DNA of 64,000 nucleotides from Streptomyces iranensis (GTDB lineage Bacteria; Actinomycetota; Actinomycetes; Streptomycetales; Streptomycetaceae). The notes under the pieces are model-generated. The model had not been told where the DNA came from. It was given only the letters and a program-made list of their open reading frames with translations, and did not search any database. The DNA is taken from assembly GCF_017874715.1 (NCBI RefSeq), contig NZ_JAGGLR010000024.1:124001-188000 (forward strand), written 5' to 3'. The translations under genes were made by a program, and so were the position numbers. Shown here piece by piece: positions 56,501 to 64,000 of this stretch; position 1 is the stretch's first letter; the number at the start of each line of letters is the position of its first letter.

Positions 56501-59500
56501 GGTCGCGATCGTGTCGATGGCGTGCCGGTTCCCGGGCGGAGTGTCTTCGCCGGAGGACTTGTGGCGGCTGGTGTCCGAGGGCGTGGACGCGGTCGGTGGT
56601 TTCCCGGCCGATCGCGGCTGGGAGACGGAGTCGGCCGGGTATGCGCGGGTGGGTGGTTTCCTGTCCGGTGCTGCCGACTTCGACGCGGAGTTCTTCGGGA
56701 TCTCGCCGCGTGAGGCGGTGGCGATGGACCCGCAGCAGCGACTGCTGCTCGAGGTGTCGTGGGAGGCGCTGGAGCGGGCCGGCCTGGACCCGGCCGCGAT
56801 GAAGGGTACGGACGCCGGGGTCTTCGCGGGGCTGTACTCGCAGGATTACGCCTCGCGGCTGCCGGAGGGTGACGCGGGCGGCTTCCGGCTGACGGGGAAC
56901 ACGTCGAGCGTGGCGTCCGGCCGGGTGGCGTACACGTTCGGTCTTGAGGGTCCTGCGGTCACCGTGGATACGGCGTGTTCGTCGTCGTTGGTGGCGATGC
57001 ACCTGGCGGCGCAGGCGCTGCGCAACGGCGAGTGCTCGCTGGCGCTGGCCGGTGGTGTGACGGTGATGGCCACCCCGGGGATGTTCACGGAGTTCGCGGT
57101 GCAGGGCGGGCTGGCGGCCGACGGGCGGGTCAAGGCGTTCTCAGCCGCTGCCGACGGCACCAACTGGGCCGAGGGTGTCGGGGTGGTGGTGCTGGAGCGG
57201 CTGTCGGAGGCGCGGCGGCTCGGGCATCCGGTGCTGGCGGTCCTGCGGGGCAGTGCGGTGAACCAGGACGGGGCGAGCAATGGCCTGACCGCCCCGAATG
57301 GTCCTTCGCAGGAGCGGGTGATCCGGCGGGCGCTGGCCGATGCCCGGCTTTCCGCTTCGGACGTGGATGTGATTGAGGGGCACGGGACGGGGACCACGCT
57401 CGGGGACCCGATCGAGGCGCGGGCGCTGCTGGCGACGTACGGGCAGGGGCGGCCGGAGGACCGGCCGCTGTGGCTGGGATCGCTGAAGTCGAACATCGGG
57501 CACGCTCAGGCCGCGGCCGGCGTGGCCGGTGTCATCAAGATGGTCGAGGCGATGCGGCACGCGACGCTCCCGGCGACCCTGCACGCTGGTGAGCCGTCGC
57601 CGCATGTGGACTGGACGGCCGGCGAGGTACGCCTGCTGACGGAGGCGCGGCGGTGGGAGGCGGAGGGCCGTCTGCGGCGGGCCGGAGTCTCCGCGTTCGG
57701 GATCAGCGGCACCAACGCTCACATGATCCTGGAGCAGGCGCCGGAGGCGGTTCCCGCGCGATCCGCGCCGGCCCGTCCGGTGGTGACGGGCGGTGTGATG
57801 CCATGGGTGCTGTCGGCGCGGTCGGACGCGGGGTTGCGGGCGCTGGCGGGCCGGTTGGCGTCGGGTGTCCCGGCCGGGGCCGGTATCGCGGATGTGGCGG
57901 GGTCGCTGGCGGGTTCGAGGGCTGGGCTGGAGTTCCGGGCGGTGGTGCTCGGTGCCGACCGTGCGGAACTGGACGAGGGCCTGACGCGGGTGGAGCCGGT
58001 CGGGGCGGCGGCCCGGGGTCCGGTGGCGTGGGTGTTCCCGGGGCAGGGGTCGCAGTGGACCGGCATGGGCCAGGAACTGGCCGATTCCTCCCCGGTGTTC
58101 GCGGGCGTGCTTGACGAAGTGTGTGCGGTGGCGGATCCGTTGTTGGGCCGCTCGTTGCGGGAGGTGATGTTCTCCGGCGTCGAGGTGCATCAGACCGGCT
58201 TCACCCAGGTGGCGATATTCGCGTTCGAGGCCGGGTTGGCGGCGGTGGTGCGGGCGGCGGGCTCGGAGCCGGATTTCGTGGCCGGTCACTCGGTGGGTGA
58301 GGTGACGGCTGCCTATGTGGCTGGGGCGGTCACGCTCGAAGACGCGGTGCGGCTGCTGGTCGCGCGGGGCGCGTTGATGCAGGCACTGCCGCCGGGCGGG
58401 GTAATGGCGGCGGTGCAGGCCGGCGAACATGAGGTGGACCTGTCCGGCCTGGAAGACCGGGTTGCCGTGGCGGCGGTGAACGGTTCGTCGGCAGTGGTGC
58501 TGTCGGGGGATGAGGACGCGGTCGAGGTCGCCGTCGGGCGGCTGGAGGGCCGTAAGGTGCGCCGGCTCGAGGTCAGCCATGCGTTCCATTCCCCGTTGAT
58601 GCGTCCGATCGCTGCTGATCTGGCGCAGGTGGTGGCCGGAATCCGGTTCGCGGAGCCGCGGGTTCCACTGGTGTCGGCGGTCACCGGGGCTGTAGCGGAT
58701 GCGGGCGTGCTCCGTGATCCGGAGTACTGGGTGGAGCAGGCGGTGGGCACCGTCCGTTTCCACGACGCCGTCCGTTATCTGCACGAGCGTGGCACGGCCG
58801 GGTTCTTGGAGGTCGGCCCCGACCGGGTGTTGTCGGCCGTGGTTCACGGCGGTGGCGACAGCGGGGTGTGGGCGGTCGGCCTGGCCGAACGGGGAAACGC
58901 CGGGGCTCGTCGTCTGCTGGCCGGTCTGGCCGAGGCATGGGCTCATGGCGCGGCGGTGGACTGGACCCGCCTGATCCCGGTCGGCCGTCCGGTGGTGTTG
59001 CCGACGTATCCGTTCCAGCACCGCCGCTATTGGGCGGCCGGCCGGGCGGCATCGGGGTCGGGCCACCCCGTGGTGGGCGAGGGCGTGCCACTGGCGAGCG
59101 GTGCCGGGACGGTGTTCGCGGGGCGGCTGGCGGCTGATCCGCTGATCGACGGGTCGATGGCGGTGGCCGAGCTGGCGATGTACGCGGCGGGGCAGGCCGG
59201 TTGGCCGGTGCTCGAGGAGCTTGAGTTCGAGCAGGTGCCGGCGCCGGAGGGTCCGGTGCAGGTACAGGTGAGCATCGCGGGACAGCGGTTGGAGGTGTAC
59301 GCGCGTCCGTCCGCCGCGGGCGAGTGGGTGCGGTACGCCAGCGCGGTCGTCTCGGAGCAGATCCGGCCGGTGCCGGACTACGCCGGCGATGAGGTGGCCG
59401 TGGAGGTGCCCGACGCGGCCGGCTACGCGATTCATCCGGTGTTGCTGGAAGCCGCGCTGAACCTGGGCCCGGATGAGGTGCCGTCGCGGTGGGAGGGTGT

Positions 59501-62500
59501 CCGGCTGCACGCGGCCGGGGCTCGGGAACTGCGGGTCCGCGTAGGCGCGTCGGGTTTGCTCGCGGTGGATGGTGACGGACAGCCGGTCCTGGAGATCGCG
59601 CGGATGACCTCGCGTTCGGCTCCCCGGGGCGGGCCGGTCCACGGTGATCTGCTCGGCCTGCGTTGGGAGCCGGCGTCGGCGGGCGAGGTGGACCGGCTCG
59701 CGGCGGTGGGGTGGACGGTGATCCGGCCGGGCGAGAGCGTCCCCCCGGCGGGCGGCGAGCCGGTGACCGTGGCCGCGGTGTGTGCGGGCGAGGATCCGCT
59801 GGACTGGGTGCTCGGCGTTGTGCAGGAGTGGACGGGCGAGGATCGGCCGGCCGGGTCCCGGCTGGTGGTGGTGACTCGGCAGGCGGTGGCGGCTGGTCCG
59901 GGTGACATGGTTTCCGGCCTGGTTCAGGCACCGGTGTGGGGTCTGGTGCGGGCGGCCCGTGGTGAGCACCCCGGCCACGTCTTGGTGCTGGCCGACACCG
60001 ACACCGACGACCTGGCCCCGCTGGCCGCCTCGGTGGTCGGCGGTGACACGGAGGTGGCCGTTCGCCGCGGCGAGGTACGCGTACCCCGGCTGCGCCCGCT
60101 GCCCGCCACCGCGCTGCCCGAATGGCCCACTCTGGGCGGCACGGTTCTGGTCACCGGCGGCACCGGCACGCTGGGCGGTCTGGTCGCCCGGCACCTGGTG
60201 GAGCGGCACGGCGTCCGGGACCTGGTCCTGGCCAGCCGGTCCGGCGCGGGCGCGCCGGGTGTTGACGGTCTGGTGGCCGACCTGGAAGCGGCCGGGGCCC
60301 GGGTGCGGGTCGTGGCCTCGGATCTGGCCGATCCCGACGCGGCCGACGCGCTGGTCGCGGGCATCCCGGACCTGGTCGGGGTGGTGCACGCGGCCGGAGT
60401 GCTGGCCCCGGAGACGGTGCAGGCGCTGACACCGGAAGGGCTCGGGCGTACGCTGCGGGCGAAGGCCGTTTCGGCGTGGCGGTTGCACGAGGCGACCCGC
60501 GGCCTGGACCTGCGGCTGTTCGTGCTGTTCTCCTCTCTGTCCGGGCTGCTGAGCACGGCCGGCTTCGGGGCGTATGCCGGGGCCAACGTCTATCTGGACG
60601 CGCTGGCCGCGCGTCGGCGGGCGGAAGGGCTGCCGGCGGTGTCGATCGCCTGGAGCATGTGGGAGCAGACCAGCGCGCTGACCGAAGACCTGCCCGTGGT
60701 GTACGCGGACCGGCTGACCCGTGGCGGCGGCGTGGCACTGGAGACCGGGCACGCGCTGAGCCTGCTGGATGCCGCGGTGGTGAGCCCGGAACCGGTGGTG
60801 GCGGCCGGGCTGGACATCGCCGCGGTGCGGGCCGCGCTCGCCGCCGGGCTGCCGCTGTCTCCCGTGCTGCACGCCCTCGGCCGCCCCCGGCGGCGCGCGG
60901 TCACGGCCGGCACCGGCCCGACGGGTGAGCTGGCCGGCCGCCTGGCCGAGACGCCCGGGGCCGAACACTCCCGGCTCGTGCTCGATCTGGTCCGCCGGCA
61001 CGCCGCCGCGGTGCTCGGCCACGACGATCCCGGTTCGATCACGCCTGCGCTGCCCTTCCACGATCAGGGCTTCACCTCGTTCACCGGTGTCGAATTCGGC
61101 AACCGCCTCATGAGGGCGACCGGAGTGGCGCTGTCGCCGACCGCCGTCTTCGACTACCCGACGCCGCAGGTGCTGGCCGAGCACCTGGTCGCCCAGGCGA
61201 CCGGCGTGGCCGCGCAGAAGAAGAAGATGGAGTCGGCGCGGTCGGTGGGTGAGCCGGTCGCGATCGTGTCGATGGCCTGTCGCTATCCGGGCGGGGTGTC
61301 CTCGCCGGAGGACTTGTGGCGGCTGGTGTCCGAGGGCGTGGACGCGGTCGGTGGTTTCCCGGCCGATCGCGGCTGGGAGACGGAGTCGGCCGGGTATGCG
61401 CGGGTCGGTGGTTTCCTGTCCGGTGCTGCCGACTTCGACGCGGAGTTCTTCGGGATCTCGCCGCGTGAGGCGGTGGCGATGGACCCGCAGCAGCGGTTGC
61501 TGCTCGAGGTGTCCTGGGAAGCGCTGGAACGGGCGGGCCTTGACCCGACCGGGCTGCGCGGTTCCGACACCGGGGTCTTCGCCGGACTGTCCGGCCAGGA
61601 CTACAGCTCGCGGCTGTCCGACAGCGACGCGGGCGGTTTCCGGCTGACGGGGAACGCGTCGAGCGTCGTCTCCGGCCGGGTGGCGTACACGTTCGGTCTT
61701 GAGGGCCCGGCGGTGTCGGTCGATACGGCGTGTTCGTCGTCGCTGGTGGCGATGCACCTGGCGGCTCAGGCGCTGCGGAACGGGGAGTGCTCGCTGGCGC
61801 TGGCCGGTGGCGTGACAGTGCTGGCGACGGAAGGGGTGTTCGCGGAGTTCGCGGCGCAGGGCGGCTTGGCGTCCGATGGCCGGTGCAAGCCGTTCTCGGC
61901 CGCGGCCGACGGTACGGGCTGGGGCGAAGGCGTCGGCGTGGTGCTGCTGGAGCGTCTGTCGGAGGCGCGGCGGCTCGGGCATCCGGTGCTGGGTGTGTTG
62001 CGGGGCAGTGCGGTGAACCAGGACGGGGCGTCCAACGGCCTGTCGGCCCCCAACGGCCCGTCGCAGGAACGCGTCATTCGCCGCGCCCTGGCCGATGCCC
62101 GGTTGACCCCGGGCGATGTGGACGCTGTCGAGGGGCACGGGACGGGGACCACGCTCGGGGACCCGATCGAGGCGCAGGCGTTGCTGGCGACGTACGGGCA
62201 GGACCGGCCGGAGGAGCGGCCGTTGTGGCTGGGGTCGGTGAAGTCGAACATCGGCCACACCCAGGGGGCGGCCGGGGTGGCCGGTGTGATCAAGATGGTC
62301 GAGGCGATGCGGCACGGGACGCTCCCGGCGATGCTGCATGCCGATGAGCCGTCGCCGCATGTGGAGTGGTCGGCCGGCGAGGTGCGGCTGCTGGCCGAGG
62401 CTCGTCCTTGGGAGCCGGCGGACCGTCCGAGGCGGGCCGGGGTGTCGTCGTTCGGCATCAGCGGCACCAACGCCCATGTGATTCTCGAAGAAGCCCCCGC

Positions 62501-64000
62501 TGCTTCGGTCGTGGTCCCGTCGGCGGAGCCGGTGGTGACCGGCGCCGTGGTGCCGTGGGTGTTGTCGGCGCGCTCGGGCGCGGGGTTGGCGGCGCTGGCG
62601 GGGCGGCTGGTGTCGGATGTCCCGGCCGGGGTCGGCATCGGGGACGTGGCGGGGGCGCTGGCGGGGGGCCGCGCGGGGCTGGAGTACCGGGCGGTGGTTC
62701 TGGGTGTTGACCGTGCGGAGCTGGACGAGGCGCTGACGCGGGTCGAGCCGGGTGGACCGTCGGTTGCTGGTGGCGGTGTGGCCTTCGCGTTCCCGGGTCA
62801 GGGTTCGCAGTGGATCGGTATGGGCCGTGAGCTGCTGGCCTGTTCGCCGGTGTTCGCCGAGTTCGTGGCCGAGTGCGAGCAGCTGGTGGACTTTCCGCTG
62901 CGGGACGCGCTGGTGTCGGGGGTGGGGCTGGACCGGGTGGAGGTGGTCCAGCCGTCGTTGTTCGTGATGATGGTCGGCCTGGCCAAGGTGTGGGAAGCGG
63001 CGGGAGTGGTCCCGTCGGCGGTGGTGGGCCATTCGCAGGGTGAGGTCGCTGCCGCGTGTTTCGCGGGCGCTCTGTCGTTGGAGGACGCCCTCGGTCTGGT
63101 GACCGCGCGCGGCCGGGCGTTGGCGGCGCTGGCGGGTACGGGCGGGATGTTGTCGGTTGCGGCGGCTCCCGAGGTGGTCGAGGGCTTGCTGCCGGACGGG
63201 TTGCGGATCGCGGCGGTCAACGCCGCGGCGCAGGTCGTGGTTTCCGGTGCGCCGGAGCCGTTGGACGCGTTGGCGGCGCGGTGTGATGCGGCCGGGATCC
63301 GGGCCCGTCGTGTCGATGTGAATTACGCGAGCCATCACCCGTTGGTGGAGTCGGTGCGGGACGACCTGTTGGCGGTGCGGGTATCGCCGCGGGCGGGTCG
63401 GGTGCCGTTCTATTCGGCGGTGACCGGCACCGTGGTGGACACCGAGGGCCTGGATGTCACGTACTGGTGGCGGAATCTGCGGGAGCAGGTGCGGTTCGCG
63501 CAGACCGTGGCGGCGGTGCCGGTGGCCGGGTTCGTGGAAGTGAGCCCGCATCCGGTGTTGGTGCCGGGTATTGAGGGTCGTTGGGCGGTTGGGTCGCTGC
63601 GCCGCGACGACGGTGGGCAGCGGCGCCTGTTGGCTTCGTTGGGTGAGGCGTGGACTCATGGTGCGGCGGTGGACTGGGCCCGCCTGACTCCGGTCGGCCG
63701 TCCGGTGGTGTTGCCGACGTATCCGTTCCAGCACCGTCGTTATTGGGCGTCGGGTGGCGGGACGGGCCGGGGCGACGCGGGTCATCCGCTGTTGCAGTCG
63801 GCGGTGCGGCTGGCCGAGGACGCCGGCTGGGTTCTGTCGGGGCGGGTGTCGGCGGGGACGAGTCCGTGGCTGGCTGATCACACGGTCTCGGGAACGGTGC
63901 TCGTGCCCGGGGCGGCGCTGGCCGAGCTGGTGCTGAATGCCGGGGACCGTGTCGGGCTGCCCGCGATCGGGGAGATCGCGTTCGAGCAACCCCTGGTCTT
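53508..64000 (+). CDS. Modular type I polyketide synthase, loading module and first two extension modules (runs off window)
   Basis: One uninterrupted frame of 3497 visible residues from ATG 53508. Loading module: KS with Gln170 in place of Cys (DAGQSSSLVA), AT with Ser621 in GHSIGE and RAFHSSH (malonyl type), ACP with Ser939. Module 1: KS Cys1157; AT Ser1595 (GHSVGE, HAFH at 1691, malonyl type); a degenerate DH (about 1850-2035, see findings); KR with GTGTLGG and Tyr2356 (active-looking, neither LDD nor the A-type Trp); ACP Ser2524. Module 2: KS Cys2742; AT Ser3176 (GHSQGE, YASH at 3273, methylmalonyl type); DH with catalytic His3458 (HTVSGTVLVPG), cut by the edge. The start is taken at MPSEYHGRHDNVVAVVGVACR; the ribosome site upstream is weak (CAGGACAAGG). 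Confidence 0.97.
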   Translation, partial: MPSEYHGRHDNVVAVVGVACRLPGADNPTAFWELLRHGVEAVGAASGDRLPADPTAPAQGGFLGRIDEFDAGFFGVPPAEAHAMDPQQRLVLELAWEALEEAGIVPASLHGTTTGVYLGVMGDDYARLTLGDPDGPSAYSATGVYRSIIANRVSHFLGVHGPSLTVDAGQSSSLVAVHLAVESLRRGECDTALVGGVSLIADPDSGRLTARMGAMSPDGRCYAFDERANGFVRGEGAGLVVLKRLSAAIADGDRVLCVIRGSAINNDGDGERLTDPSAAAQEALLTSAYQRAGVTVGDVQYVEAHGTGTRVGDPVEAVALGAALTRQRPADAPLRIGSVKTNIGHLEGAAGIAGLIKTVLCIAHRELVPSLNFERPNPAIALDELGLGVQRETSPWPRPQDELIAGVSSFGIGGTNCHVVLGEWTALAPTASAPAASDRPELGVLPLVVSGATDAALSAQAARLATHLDRPEPPAADLPELAHALATTRTAFAHRAVVIAPDRQGLVTGLTAIADNRARRGVVRGTAGAAGTAFLFSGQGSQHVRMGLELAAAHEAYARAFAEVERVMDPHLDHSLAEILHDPDLVNETAYSQPALFAVEVALFRLYESWGIAPDLLGGHSIGELAAAHVAGILSLDDACTLVAERGRLMQGLPDGAMLSLRGEEHEVRTFLESAATDVSIAALNGPVSTTLAGSRDQLTDLAERWRADGGRYQWLEVNRAFHSSHTDRILDEFREVAERLTYARPRIPVVSNVTGRVVTGDEMSSADYWVRHIRQTVRFLDGIRALDEAGVTTFVELGPDTVLSAMGRTCLPGRDAVFVSVLQARQPETRSVIAALAEMHVRGVRIDWNAVFGASPAAHVPLPTYAFQRSRYWLGSAAEPEPDATSSALDRRMAGLAPTERTLVMLDLVREHAAAVLGHDDPGAVAPTLAFHDLGFTSFTGVDLGTRLARAAGVALSPTAVFDFPTPQALAEHLVRLGSGMNRTAGEVVRPRSVGEPVAIVSMACRFPGGVSSPEDLWRLVSEGVDAVGGFPADRGWETESAGYARVGGFLSGAADFDAEFFGISPREAVAMDPQQRLLLEVSWEALERAGLDPAAMKGTDAGVFAGLYSQDYASRLPEGDAGGFRLTGNTSSVASGRVAYTFGLEGPAVTVDTACSSSLVAMHLAAQALRNGECSLALAGGVTVMATPGMFTEFAVQGGLAADGRVKAFSAAADGTNWAEGVGVVVLERLSEARRLGHPVLAVLRGSAVNQDGASNGLTAPNGPSQERVIRRALADARLSASDVDVIEGHGTGTTLGDPIEARALLATYGQGRPEDRPLWLGSLKSNIGHAQAAAGVAGVIKMVEAMRHATLPATLHAGEPSPHVDWTAGEVRLLTEARRWEAEGRLRRAGVSAFGISGTNAHMILEQAPEAVPARSAPARPVVTGGVMPWVLSARSDAGLRALAGRLASGVPAGAGIADVAGSLAGSRAGLEFRAVVLGADRAELDEGLTRVEPVGAAARGPVAWVFPGQGSQWTGMGQELADSSPVFAGVLDEVCAVADPLLGRSLREVMFSGVEVHQTGFTQVAIFAFEAGLAAVVRAAGSEPDFVAGHSVGEVTAAYVAGAVTLEDAVRLLVARGALMQALPPGGVMAAVQAGEHEVDLSGLEDRVAVAAVNGSSAVVLSGDEDAVEVAVGRLEGRKVRRLEVSHAFHSPLMRPIAADLAQVVAGIRFAEPRVPLVSAVTGAVADAGVLRDPEYWVEQAVGTVRFHDAVRYLHERGTAGFLEVGPDRVLSAVVHGGGDSGVWAVGLAERGNAGARRLLAGLAEAWAHGAAVDWTRLIPVGRPVVLPTYPFQHRRYWAAGRAASGSGHPVVGEGVPLASGAGTVFAGRLAADPLIDGSMAVAELAMYAAGQAGWPVLEELEFEQVPAPEGPVQVQVSIAGQRLEVYARPSAAGEWVRYASAVVSEQIRPVPDYAGDEVAVEVPDAAGYAIHPVLLEAALNLGPDEVPSRWEGVRLHAAGARELRVRVGASGLLAVDGDGQPVLEIARMTSRSAPRGGPVHGDLLGLRWEPASAGEVDRLAAVGWTVIRPGESVPPAGGEPVTVAAVCAGEDPLDWVLGVVQEWTGEDRPAGSRLVVVTRQAVAAGPGDMVSGLVQAPVWGLVRAARGEHPGHVLVLADTDTDDLAPLAASVVGGDTEVAVRRGEVRVPRLRPLPATALPEWPTLGGTVLVTGGTGTLGGLVARHLVERHGVRDLVLASRSGAGAPGVDGLVADLEAAGARVRVVASDLADPDAADALVAGIPDLVGVVHAAGVLAPETVQALTPEGLGRTLRAKAVSAWRLHEATRGLDLRLFVLFSSLSGLLSTAGFGAYAGANVYLDALAARRRAEGLPAVSIAWSMWEQTSALTEDLPVVYADRLTRGGGVALETGHALSLLDAAVVSPEPVVAAGLDIAAVRAALAAGLPLSPVLHALGRPRRRAVTAGTGPTGELAGRLAETPGAEHSRLVLDLVRRHAAAVLGHDDPGSITPALPFHDQGFTSFTGVEFGNRLMRATGVALSPTAVFDYPTPQVLAEHLVAQATGVAAQKKKMESARSVGEPVAIVSMACRYPGGVSSPEDLWRLVSEGVDAVGGFPADRGWETESAGYARVGGFLSGAADFDAEFFGISPREAVAMDPQQRLLLEVSWEALERAGLDPTGLRGSDTGVFAGLSGQDYSSRLSDSDAGGFRLTGNASSVVSGRVAYTFGLEGPAVSVDTACSSSLVAMHLAAQALRNGECSLALAGGVTVLATEGVFAEFAAQGGLASDGRCKPFSAAADGTGWGEGVGVVLLERLSEARRLGHPVLGVLRGSAVNQDGASNGLSAPNGPSQERVIRRALADARLTPGDVDAVEGHGTGTTLGDPIEAQALLATYGQDRPEERPLWLGSVKSNIGHTQGAAGVAGVIKMVEAMRHGTLPAMLHADEPSPHVEWSAGEVRLLAEARPWEPADRPRRAGVSSFGISGTNAHVILEEAPAASVVVPSAEPVVTGAVVPWVLSARSGAGLAALAGRLVSDVPAGVGIGDVAGALAGGRAGLEYRAVVLGVDRAELDEALTRVEPGGPSVAGGGVAFAFPGQGSQWIGMGRELLACSPVFAEFVAECEQLVDFPLRDALVSGVGLDRVEVVQPSLFVMMVGLAKVWEAAGVVPSAVVGHSQGEVAAACFAGALSLEDALGLVTARGRALAALAGTGGMLSVAAAPEVVEGLLPDGLRIAAVNAAAQVVVSGAPEPLDALAARCDAAGIRARRVDVNYASHHPLVESVRDDLLAVRVSPRAGRVPFYSAVTGTVVDTEGLDVTYWWRNLREQVRFAQTVAAVPVAGFVEVSPHPVLVPGIEGRWAVGSLRRDDGGQRRLLASLGEAWTHGAAVDWARLTPVGRPVVLPTYPFQHRRYWASGGGTGRGDAGHPLLQSAVRLAEDAGWVLSGRVSAGTSPWLADHTVSGTVLVPGAALAELVLNAGDRVGLPAIGEIAFEQPLV
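56493..56770 (+). repeat. Near-identical KS DNA, copy in module 1
   Basis: About 280 bases at the start of the module 1 KS match those at 61248-61527 in module 2, with only about a dozen visible differences. Most of the differences are synonymous and at the ends. This is stronger than protein conservation requires and points to recent duplication or gene conversion. Confidence 0.8.
61248..61527 (+). repeat. Near-identical KS DNA, copy in module 2
   Basis: Partner of the segment at 56493-56770, about 4.76 kb apart. The same property continues patchily through the KS (for example the GVGVVxLERLSEARRLGHPVL and GHGTGTTLGDPIEA regions). It would be a likely site of homologous recombination and of assembly collapse. 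Confidence 0.8.

Noticed and set aside
59040..59650. Sequencing frameshift as the cause of the broken DH domain
   Set aside because: The same frame continues unchanged into the intact KR and ACP domains, and the loss is an in-frame deletion with substitutions.
57141..63989. A 2282-codon open frame on the minus strand across the synthase
   Set aside because: It is the antisense shadow of the modular synthase; high third-position GC removes stops from the opposite strand. The peptide is His/Arg/Pro-rich with no domain, while the plus strand shows complete KS, AT, KR, DH and ACP motifs.

Overview
The window looks like part of a Streptomyces chromosome, or that of a close high-GC actinomycete. 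It is about 70% GC with strong third-position GC, uses frequent GTG starts and ATGA/GTGA overlaps, and carries at 12972-13021 the short hairpin element that recurs between Streptomyces genes. I see no rRNA, tRNA, CRISPR array or insertion sequence. The gene content is catabolic, regulatory and secondary-metabolic, as expected of an accessory arm.

Region A (1-12.9 kb) is a catabolic island. A leftward operon runs Rieske oxygenase, 38-aa membrane peptide, M20-fold protein, class III extradiol dioxygenase, C-C hydrolase, IclR regulator (cut by the window edge). Around it lie an NADPH:quinone reductase-like enzyme, a MaoC-like pair, a second C-C hydrolase, a double-length family III CoA-transferase, an acyl-CoA ligase and a third alpha/beta hydrolase. 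Variants of one palindrome, near GGTCCGCTGAGCGGACC, lie in front of the divergent units, so the island probably forms one IclR regulon for a ring-cleavage route that then passes through CoA thioesters. Region B (13-22.2 kb) holds an O-antigen-ligase-like membrane protein, a two-domain Lrp/AsnC regulator divergent from an amidohydrolase plus AbgT transporter pair, a gamma-carbonic-anhydrase-like protein, a DUF427 protein with a small partner, a GntR regulator with operators on both sides, and a lipoprotein.

Region C (22.2-29.6 kb) is a glycerol operon read leftward: MFS transporter, glpK, glpD, an alkyl-DHAP-synthase-like flavoprotein and the antiterminator glpP. The leader has a promoter followed by two intrinsic-terminator structures, which fits GlpP antitermination. 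Region D (29.6-38.5 kb) has a large pentapeptide-repeat membrane protein and a MacAB-like export operon (fusion protein, ATPase, permease, lipoprotein) divergent from a two-component system. Region E (38.5-45.3 kb) groups an MHS transporter, an M19 dipeptidase, an OYE-family reductase, a second IclR regulator and an amidase. Region F (45.4-52.3 kb) holds a TetR/flavin monooxygenase pair, a methyltransferase, a hydrolase, a cytochrome P450 and an MmgE/PrpD protein.

Region G (52.6 kb to the end) starts with a free acyl carrier protein and then a giant modular type I polyketide synthase that runs off the right edge: KSQ-AT(malonyl)-ACP loading module; module 1 KS-AT(malonyl)-degenerate DH-KR-ACP; module 2 KS-AT(methylmalonyl)-DH... 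. This is very probably the start of a macrolide, polyether or polyene-type cluster; the P450, PrpD protein and free ACP just upstream may belong to it.

All calls come from reading the sequence and from memory of protein families; no database search was run.
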